DNA of 11,019 bases. It comes from JAJDNW01 sp039714495. Lineage in GTDB: Bacteria > Desulfobacterota > Desulfobacteria > Desulfobacterales > B30-G6. The stretch spans positions 1-11,019 of the forward strand of contig JBDLJD010000142.1 in assembly GCA_039714495.1 (NCBI GenBank), written 5' to 3'. The notes under the pieces were generated by a model. It had not been told where the DNA came from. It did not search any database and was given only the letters and a program-made list of their open reading frames with translations. The position numbers and the translations under genes were made by a program. This document shows, piece by piece, positions 5,809 through 11,019 of the stretch; the stretch's first letter is position 1, and every line of letters begins with the position of its first letter.

Positions 5809-7029
5809 TTATAATATCAAGCAGTCGGCCACCAGTTCCCAGAGATATTTCACTTCGAGGTCCTCCATACCATGTGCTTTCTTGATACTGTTGAACTGGC
5901 CATGACAACTGTGACAGGGGACCACCAGCATCCCCGCACCGCTAGCCTTTATCTGGTCCATTTTTCGCCGCCCATAATAGGTGCGTTCCTCGTTATAGCT
6001 GTTGACCAGTGTACCACCGCCGCCGCCGCAGCAAATCTGATTCATTTTCGCCGGATAAAGATCGGTCCAGTTCTCCACGCATTGGCTGAGGATCCAACGG
6101 GGTTCTTCAAAAAATCCATGGCCGAACATTTTCTGGGCTTTTCTGCCGTAATTGCACGGATCATGATAGGTGACCGGCCCCTTGAACCGTGTTTTATCCA
6201 GCTTGATACGCCCCTCTTTGATGTATTTTATCAAGAGGTCGAATACAGTGACGAATTCAAATTGTTCCATAACTTCAGGAAAGTGTTTTTCGAGACCCGA
6301 CCGGGTCGCCATGTAAGCGTGCCCTCACTCGGGCCACATCAGTGTTTTGACATCAAGCTTGTACATGTGATCCACAATGCGGCCGGTCATAATTTTCATG
6401 GCCGCGTCGTCACCGGTGAAATAGGCCCAGTTGGTCCCCTCCCAGTTTTCAGAGGGCACCGTCCAATCTTCTTTGGCTGCATGGAAAATTCGCCACCAGT
6501 GCTTTAGGTCCTCGGTGTGGGTGTTGACCAGCTTGTTATGAATGGTGGTGAGTATGTTGGCGCCTTTTTTGTCAATCGGAACCGTAAATCCCTCATATCC
6601 AGGCTCTTCGGCAACCTCTTCAGCTACATCCTCGAGAATGAAAACGTAATCATCCTTGGGAAGCCTTAGATTGTTCCCGGTCTCAAGAGCCGCTTCCAGA
6701 CCTTTGTGGATAATACCGGGAACCTTGTCTCTTTCTCTTAATGATCGGACACGCCTTACCGCATCGGCAATATCGATTTCCATGGGGCAGACATTTTCAC
6801 ACTTTGCACACAAGGTGCAGATCCAGGGCCAGCGCGACTCAACTACCTCATCTTCAAGACCCAGGGACAACATTCGAATCAGTTTTCGCGGATCAAATCC
6901 ATCGATGCCCGCGGCCGGACACGAACTGGAACAAAGCCCGCAGGTCACACAAAAATCCTGGGAAAAATCCCAGGATCTGAACCGGCTGTGATCCAATGCG
7001 TTCATGTGGATAATATCTTTTGCTGCCAT
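5809..7029 (-). CDS. Selenocysteine-containing HdrD/DsrK-like iron-sulfur (CCG-domain) protein, TGA at 6325-6327 read as Sec235
   Basis: Read through one in-frame TGA, the gene encodes 406 residues. Residues 27-37 (CVTCGLCSSSC) and 71-81 (CTLCAKCENVC) are two [4Fe-4S] ferredoxin motifs. The C-terminal half has a complete CCG domain: Cys292, CCG at 333-335, and CHSC at 372-375. Such domains hold the unusual disulfide-cleaving cluster of HdrB/HdrD and DsrK. The TGA falls in PE-[U]-GHAY (233-239), where relatives have PE-Cys-GHA. The flanking sequence stays in one frame and in family register. A SECIS-like hairpin follows, and selC is nearby. The start at 7029 is chosen for its GAGGAG ribosome binding site; an in-frame ATG at 7080 lacks one. 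The likely role is electron or disulfide/thiol chemistry at the end of the Hdr cassette. The alternative is two proteins of 234 and 167 residues: a GAGGG overlaps the TGA nine bases before the ATG at 6312, so re-initiation is not excluded. Confidence 0.85.
6294..6307 (-). promoter_or_regulatory. Candidate bacterial SECIS hairpin downstream of the Sec UGA
   Basis: On the minus strand GACCC (6307-6303) pairs with GGGTC (6298-6294) around the loop GGTC. The stem begins 17 bases and the loop 22 bases after the TGA. Bacterial SECIS elements are short stem-loops within the coding region, with the apical loop some 16-37 bases from UGA and a G among the first loop bases (recollection of the published model); this hairpin fits. 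SelB would bind it to deliver Sec-tRNA. The stem is short, so the support is moderate. Confidence 0.55.
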
Positions 7030-7140
7030 TTTAGCTCCTCTCACACACTGTTTGGCAGGTTTAAAGTCCTGCGACAACAATAATATAACTGCGTACTACT
7101 TTAGTACCTTAATTCTGAGGTTTTCCGGATTAAAAAATCG

Positions 7141-7208
7141 GCAGGGCTAAAGCCCTGGGCTACGTAGCATAAAGCCGACAGCTTTGTAGCGCAGGGATTT
7201 ATCCCTGC
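7141..7208. repeat. Pair of inverted REP-like hairpins (BIME-like element)
   Basis: Unit 1 (7141-7163) is a hairpin, CAGGGC-TAAA-GCCCTG, ending in GGCTAC. Unit 2 (7186-7208), in the opposite direction, is GCAGGGA-TTTA-TCCCTGC preceded by GTAGC. Reverse-complemented, unit 2 matches unit 1 at 20 of 23 positions. Two of the three differences are a compensating C-G to A-T exchange in the stem. Between them lies another small hairpin (AAAGC at 7171-7175, GCTTT at 7181-7185), and a 10-base palindrome GCTACGTAGC spans 7159-7168. This is the architecture of paired REP sequences. It occupies the 273-base gap between two cassette genes. Confidence 0.75.
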
Positions 7209-7302
7209 TAAATCGTGCCCTTAATACTGAAATCATCCACAAACATGCCAACAATACTTTAAAAAACTTATGGCCTGGGGGCATACGTTGTTTGATTGAT
7301 AT

Positions 7303-8910
7303 CTAAGCCGCTTTCAACCGGTTGGGCCCCAGTTCTAAAATTGCCTTTTCAAAGGCTGTGACCATTTCAGTAAACTCGGTTCCCATATTGGAGGCGAGCG
7401 TTTTGTAAGCTATTCTCCCCGGTTCGAAACCAAGTTGAGGCAGCATTTCAGCGACCTGATCCGCTCGGTGATGGGCATACGTATTGCCGTAGTTTGAATG
7501 GCAATTCCCCTCATGGCAGGTCAGTACCAACACACCGTCGGCACCCTGACTGAAAGCGGAATAAAGATGGTCCAGCGATATACTGCCGGCGCAGGGTACT
7601 TCGACGATTTGCAGGCCTGGAGGAAGTGCATACCCCATGCTGGCCGCCAGATCGCCCGCGGCCTTGGCAGAGCGGCTGCAACAAAAGGCCGTTATGGATG
7701 GTTTGAATTCGGCCATATCAGCTGTTTTTGTAACGGCCGGTATCCTGTCTAAAACGCCACTACCCGCAGGAGCACTGATCTTGATGGCGAATCGAGGGCA
7801 TTCGGCGGCACAGATGCCGCATCCCTCGCAGGCCTGGGGATCGACAACCACCTTTGAATCCCATGATATGGCGCCATATGGGCAAACACGAAAGCAGGTC
7901 AGGCATTTGACACAGTGTCCGGTAAAGTTGATCTCAGCCTTTCCGGTTTGCCCCTCGGGCGCCTTTTTATAGAGGCTCAAAACAGCAAGCGCCGTACTGC
8001 CTGAATCTGCCCGCCTCTCACCTTCCGAATGAACACTCCTTGAAGGTCCAGCAACGAAAATGCCTTTCCGGTTGGTGAGCACCGGAGCCCGATGAACGTT
8101 ATCAGACTGCACAAATCCATCCGGTCCGACTTCAATTTCCAGTTCGCTCGCCAGTTTCCGCGAAAATTCCGATGCCTGAAGGGTTTCGTCAACGACCAGG
8201 ACATCCGGGACCAGTTCGAATCTTTCGCGTATGATTTCATCAACATAGGTTAAGCTAACCTTGTTGCCCTTTTCGACGATGATATCGGGCACCGTTTCCG
8301 TGAATTTCATGTAGATAACACCGGCCTCTTTAGATTGCCGGTACAAGGCCTCAAGTCCATTTCCGGCGACCTTGAGATTCCCGGTCAATATGTAAGCCTG
8401 CCCCTTGTATTCCCGCTGCAGCATGAGCGCACATTGCATGACCTCTTCGGTGATGAAAGGGTTGCTCTCTTCCACCAGCCCTGCAAAGAAGACAATTCTT
8501 TGCCCCTCCAAATTATTGTTTTCAAAACCCGGACCGGGCTTGATCAATTTTCGAATTTGAGAAAGCGAAACCACATCGCGCGACGGCGCAACACCATAAA
8601 GGGAAAAATTGGGGTTCCACTCCACATCATCGGCGATGATGATGCTGGAAACAGTTCGGGCAAAGGGCTTGCCGTTTCCGGCAAACGTCACGTTGAAACA
8701 CCCCACCGAACCCCTGCAGGAAATAGAACCGGCAACAGAAAGTATTTCCAGCTTGCCAGCCTCTCTGGCGGTGTCCAAACCATTGAACAATACTGCATCG
8801 CCAGTATTGCCGGGTGTTGCCAGGATGACATCTCCTTCAGTTTCAAGCAGTTCCTCAGCGATTTCCCGAGCTTCGCGACTGTAGCCCAGAATCAGCGTTT
8901 TTGCATCCAA
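7303..8910 (-). CDS. QmoB-like HdrA/MvhD fusion flavo-iron-sulfur protein
   Basis: The 535-residue protein has an HdrA/QmoB-like N-terminal region (about 1-320) with a degenerate nucleotide-binding start (LILGYSREAREIAE). Two [4Fe-4S] ferredoxin motifs follow (Cys333/336/339/343 and Cys361/364/367/371). The C-terminal MvhD-like domain (about 405-530) has Cys410-Cys411, PCAG with Cys440, and CHEGNC with Cys465 and Cys470. In this lineage such fusions pass electrons between an HdrA flavin and a partner. The MvhD CCxxC motif reads CCSRS, so its third Cys is missing. The start is TTG at 8910, supported by AAAGGA about 7 bases upstream; no better start exists. QmoB proteins are usually longer (about 750 residues), so this is a shorter relative. 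It lies between the HdrA-like and the CCG-domain genes and is the likely electron bridge between them. Confidence 0.85.
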   Translation of the reverse strand: MDAKTLILGYSREAREIAEELLETEGDVILATPGNTGDAVLFNGLDTAREAGKLEILSVAGSISCRGSVGCFNVTFAGNGKPFARTVSSIIIADDVEWNPNFSLYGVAPSRDVVSLSQIRKLIKPGPGFENNNLEGQRIVFFAGLVEESNPFITEEVMQCALMLQREYKGQAYILTGNLKVAGNGLEALYRQSKEAGVIYMKFTETVPDIIVEKGNKVSLTYVDEIIRERFELVPDVLVVDETLQASEFSRKLASELEIEVGPDGFVQSDNVHRAPVLTNRKGIFVAGPSRSVHSEGERRADSGSTALAVLSLYKKAPEGQTGKAEINFTGHCVKCLTCFRVCPYGAISWDSKVVVDPQACEGCGICAAECPRFAIKISAPAGSGVLDRIPAVTKTADMAEFKPSITAFCCSRSAKAAGDLAASMGYALPPGLQIVEVPCAGSISLDHLYSAFSQGADGVLVLTCHEGNCHSNYGNTYAHHRADQVAEMLPQLGFEPGRIAYKTLASNMGTEFTEMVTAFEKAILELGPNRLKAA

Positions 8911-8961
8911 AGCGAGTCCTTTCGATCAATTTGTCGTTGATGCTTTATTCCAGTATTAAAA

Positions 8962-9000
8962 ACCTGGTCCTCTGGGCCAGGTCAGAGCCATTAGGCTCTG
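8962..9000. repeat. Two hairpins: triloop hairpin A and a 7-bp hairpin
   Basis: Hairpin A (8962-8982) has the stem ACCTGGTCC/GGGCCAGGT (nine pairs, one T-G) around the triloop TCT. It is followed at once by CAGAGCC-ATTA-GGCTCTG (8983-9000), a perfect 7-bp hairpin. Hairpin A has a covarying relative at 9187-9207. On the minus strand they lie in the gap before the QmoB-like gene; no T-run supports termination on either strand. Confidence 0.65.
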
Positions 9001-9016
9001 CCGAATAATTTACCCG

Positions 9017-9149
9017 AAGTTTTAAGTGATCTAAAGTTATAAGTGAACTAAAGTTGCTGAATCGCTTCGCTCTGTCGTTTATAAAAACAGATAGAATTCC
9101 TCAACTTTAGGCACTTTAGGTCACTTTAGCGCACTTTAGTCACTTTGTG
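9017..9149. repeat. Inverted array of CTAAAGTG units with 10-bp period
   Basis: The right arm has five consecutive units starting at 9102, 9112, 9122, 9132 and 9141: CAACTTTAGG, CACTTTAGGT, CACTTTAGCG, CACTTTAGT and CACTTTGTG. The left arm (9017-9056) has the complementary words CTAAAGTTAT and CTAAAGTTG alternating with AAGTGA. CTAAAGTTG (9048-9056) pairs exactly with CAACTTTAG (9102-9110) around a 45-base centre. It is not a CRISPR array, because no unique spacers separate the units. It looks like an intergenic palindromic repeat element; similar words occur in related genomes (recollection). Confidence 0.7.
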
Positions 9150-9186
9150 TTATGAAATAACCACTACCTTCCAGGGAGTAACCAGT

Positions 9187-9207
9187 GCCGGGCCCTCTGG
9201 ACCCGGG
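9187..9207. repeat. Triloop hairpin B, covarying relative of hairpin A
   Basis: The stem CCGGG-C-CC/GG-A-CCCGG (9188-9195 with 9199-9206; one C-A mismatch) closes the same TCT triloop as hairpin A at 8962-8982. The third pair from the base is G-C here and T-A in hairpin A, a compensating change. The two hairpins bracket the CTAAAGTG array and are 225 bases apart in the same orientation. Confidence 0.6.
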
Positions 9208-9291
9208 TATCTACTTTATACGGCTTAAACGTTAATAACGGCCATTCATTAAAAAATCATGCGTAAGGGTAGTAGCAGATTTGATGAAACC

Positions 9292-10521
9292 TTAAATTTC
9301 CAGATACTTGGCCACCTCAAAAGCGGCATGGCCGGCGCTGGCGATGGACTCGGGGATACTCATCGGCCCTGAGACAGTGCCGGCCGTGAAAACGCCCTTT
9401 TCAGAAGCCGGGGTCCCCTGGCCGTCCTTTTCCGCAAAACCGGTTTCAGCCAGTTGCACCTGCAGTGTTTCTGCTGTCTCCTGCAGGCCTCGACAGGGCG
9501 TCATCCCTACGGAAAGCACCACGAGATCAAACTCCTCCTGCATGGTTTCACTGGATACGTTGTCCAGAAATGTCACCCGCAGCCGATCGCCGGCGGCGGG
9601 ATAGATGTCTCCCGGAATGGCCCTTATGAGGCGGATCTCTTCGCGGACTTTAGCGTAAAACACGTCAAAATCCCTGCCAAATGTCTGAACATCCATGTAA
9701 AAAAAGGTGGCTTGTGTTCCAGGCTGCCGCGCTTTCACCAGGCTCGCCATGCGCAAGGCCGATCCACAGCAAACCTTCGAGCACCACAGGTGGTTGAGTT
9801 TGGCATCACGGCTGCCCACGCATTGGATGAAGGCAATATTCTCTGCTTCGGTGCCTGTAGAGGGTTTCAGGACCCGGCCATCCGTTCTGAGCATTCGTTC
9901 CAATTCAAGATTTGTGACCACATTCCTGAATTCACCGTATCCATATGGTTTGCTCACCGGGTTGAAGGGCGTAAATCCCGTGGCAAGAATCACGGCGTCC
10001 GCACGCGTGGATTTTGCCTCCTCCGGAATATTCAGGTCGATAGCTTTTTCCGGGCATGCCTCCCGGCAGATGGTACATGATCGATCCTTCAGATAGAGGC
10101 ATGTGTCTTCTGAAATGGCATAAAAAGGCGAGTGGTTTTTGGAAAACCCTTTCAAGACAGCGCCTTTTTCAGGGCATTTCTCAAAGCATACGCCGCAATT
10201 CGTGCACTTTTCAGGATCGATAAAAAGCGGCTTTTTCACCAGTTTCAGGGAAAAATCGTCCGATTTTGATACATCCTGAACCCGGGTGCCGGTCATCACT
10301 TTGATTTTCGGATGATTTACGACCCGGTCAAGTTTTTCCTCGACCATGCAGGCACCGCATTTGACACACGTGTCCGTAGCTTTGCAGGTGTATTGGATCG
10401 CATGACCGCCTGGAAAGTCTGATTGCTCCACGATCTCCACGTCGATATCCAATTCGGCGAGTTCGTATGCCGCTGAAAGCCCGGCCACCCCGCCGCCGAT
10501 AACTATAACCTTGTTGGCCAT
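9292..10521 (-). CDS. HdrA/QmoA-like FAD and iron-sulfur oxidoreductase subunit
   Basis: From the ATG at 10521 the protein has 409 residues, QmoA-sized and much shorter than methanogen HdrA (about 650). The FAD-binding motif GGGVAG is at 9-14, and ATGF at 180-183 is the second dinucleotide signature. A four-Cys group (Cys46, 52, 55, 58) precedes two [4Fe-4S] motifs (Cys106/109/112/116 and Cys141/149/152/156, the latter with a wide first spacing). The HdrA-specific QCVGSRD (233-239) and CSKVCC (247-252) are present, all as Cys rather than Sec. The C-terminal GVFTAGTVSGP is typical of HdrA. It is the flavin core of the cassette and may split electrons between the QmoB-like and CCG-domain partners. 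A longer in-frame start at 10584 would overlap the upstream gene and adds an unfamiliar tail, so I prefer 10521; AAAAAAGG lies about 10 bases upstream. Confidence 0.9.
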   Translation of the reverse strand: MANKVIVIGGGVAGLSAAYELAELDIDVEIVEQSDFPGGHAIQYTCKATDTCVKCGACMVEEKLDRVVNHPKIKVMTGTRVQDVSKSDDFSLKLVKKPLFIDPEKCTNCGVCFEKCPEKGAVLKGFSKNHSPFYAISEDTCLYLKDRSCTICREACPEKAIDLNIPEEAKSTRADAVILATGFTPFNPVSKPYGYGEFRNVVTNLELERMLRTDGRVLKPSTGTEAENIAFIQCVGSRDAKLNHLWCSKVCCGSALRMASLVKARQPGTQATFFYMDVQTFGRDFDVFYAKVREEIRLIRAIPGDIYPAAGDRLRVTFLDNVSSETMQEEFDLVVLSVGMTPCRGLQETAETLQVQLAETGFAEKDGQGTPASEKGVFTAGTVSGPMSIPESIASAGHAAFEVAKYLEI

Positions 10522-10552
10522 TATGTATGAACCTTTTTTACCTGATAGTTTG

Positions 10553-10783
10553 CTATTTTTGCCCGTTTTCAAATGCTTCAACAATGGACTTTATCTCGCC
10601 CTCAACAAAATCGGCGCATGCTTGAACCTCTTCTGCGCTCATCGTCCCCATATCATTGGCCAGGCCTTCGATCTCCTCCTCAGCGATGCCGATGGTTTTA
10701 TCGATCATGAAGGCGTCAACCTCCCCGTCCGACGGTAACCGGCCGCATCCGCCTGCCATCCCGACAAACTCGTCAATTCCCAT
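10553..10783 (-). CDS. Small acidic protein of unknown function at the head of the Hdr cassette
   Basis: From the ATG at 10783 this is a 76-residue acidic, mostly helical-looking protein (MGIDEFVGMAGGCG..., then IAEEEIEGL, SAEEVQACADFVEGEI). It has two Cys (residues 13 and about 55), no recognisable cluster motif and no membrane segment. It ends 31 bases before the HdrA-like start on the same strand, so it is probably the first gene of the operon. The start is uncertain: an in-frame TTG at 10855 and an ATG at 10813 would add an N-terminal segment (MLVYCDSLIV), and none of the three has a clear ribosome binding site. I do not recognise a family. A small accessory or assembly protein is possible, by position only. 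Confidence 0.55.
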   Translation of the reverse strand: MGIDEFVGMAGGCGRLPSDGEVDAFMIDKTIGIAEEEIEGLANDMGTMSAEEVQACADFVEGEIKSIVEAFENGQK

Positions 10784-11019
10784 AACAATCAGGCTATCAC
10801 AATATACCAGCATTGAAAAAACATAATTTATTTTTAGGAACTCTTTTTGTTTCAATCATTTTTCAAAGCCCCATTATGGGTAAAATTTCGGATTTGAGCA
10901 TAAGATTCCATTCGTTTTCAAATAAAATGAGCGGATAGGGAGCCATGTCGTTTATGCAACTATGGGGTGAACTCTTGCCGAGATCTTGATGGAGGAAGGT
11001 TCGCAAAAAACTTGAAGCT

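Noticed and set aside
7030..7080. Longer N-terminus of the selenoprotein from the in-frame ATG at 7080
   Set aside because: The ATG at 7029 has a strong GAGGAG ribosome binding site at good spacing, while the upstream ATG has none and adds a short unfamiliar extension.
8926..8928. In-frame TGA upstream of the QmoB-like TTG start as a second Sec codon
   Set aside because: The TTG has a good ribosome binding site between it and the TGA, and no family-like sequence continues upstream.
9017..9149. CRISPR-like array
   Set aside because: The units are 8-10 bases long, contiguous and inverted across a centre. There are no spacers of constant length and no cas genes.
5789..10960. Shared word TTTATGCAACT near 5790 and 10950 as a repeat pair
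   Set aside because: An 11-base match is expected by chance several times in a window of this length, and the flanks do not agree.
10784..11019. Possible gene or promoter at the right edge
   Set aside because: Only very short frames occur on either strand. A TTGAAA (10855-10850) with an AATAAA-like box 17 bases on could be the Hdr promoter, but it is too weak to list.

Overview
The window looks like chromosomal DNA of an anaerobic, probably sulfate-reducing, Desulfobacterota-type bacterium. This is inferred from the gene content: several Hdr/Qmo/DsrK-type iron-sulfur flavoproteins, selenocysteine use, a nickel-pincer cofactor gene, and gene-poor AT-rich spacers full of small palindromic repeats. 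No taxonomic search was possible.

Left part (1-2640, all on the minus strand): the start of pgpA (phosphatidylglycerophosphatase A) runs off the left edge. It is preceded in transcription order by larC (nickel insertion into the lactate racemase pincer cofactor) and a PepT-like M20 metallopeptidase. larC and the peptidase overlap by four bases and are surely co-transcribed.

Middle (2641-4031): an AT-rich stretch holds a clear selenocysteine tRNA (selC, anticodon TCA) on the plus strand, with a good promoter and a 14-bp hairpin just upstream. After it come a gene-free spacer, a ribbon-helix-helix antitoxin-like gene that looks orphaned or 5'-truncated, and a small membrane-anchored, arginine-rich protein with its own promoter and a strong ribosome binding site.

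Right part (4032-10783, all minus): a two-gene ABC-2 exporter (ATPase then permease) follows an electron-transfer cassette. In transcription order the cassette has a small acidic protein, a QmoA-sized HdrA-like flavoprotein, a QmoB-like HdrA/MvhD fusion, and an HdrD/DsrK-like CCG-domain protein.

The main discovery is in that last gene. It is interrupted by one in-frame TGA at 6325-6327, in the context Pro-Glu-[TGA]-Gly-His-Ala-Tyr, where relatives carry Cys. A SECIS-like hairpin lies 17 nt downstream and the tRNA-Sec gene is about 3 kb away. I read it as a selenoprotein (Sec235) that ordinary annotation would split into two proteins of 234 and 167 residues. The cassette resembles Qmo and the BamDEF-type soluble electron-transfer modules, but its partner dehydrogenase or reductase is not in the window.

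The two long spacers inside the cassette carry different repeat families: a pair of inverted REP-like hairpins at 7141-7208, and a composite element at 8962-9207 with two covarying triloop hairpins flanking a 10-bp-period CTAAAGTG array. Positions 10784-11019 hold no convincing gene.
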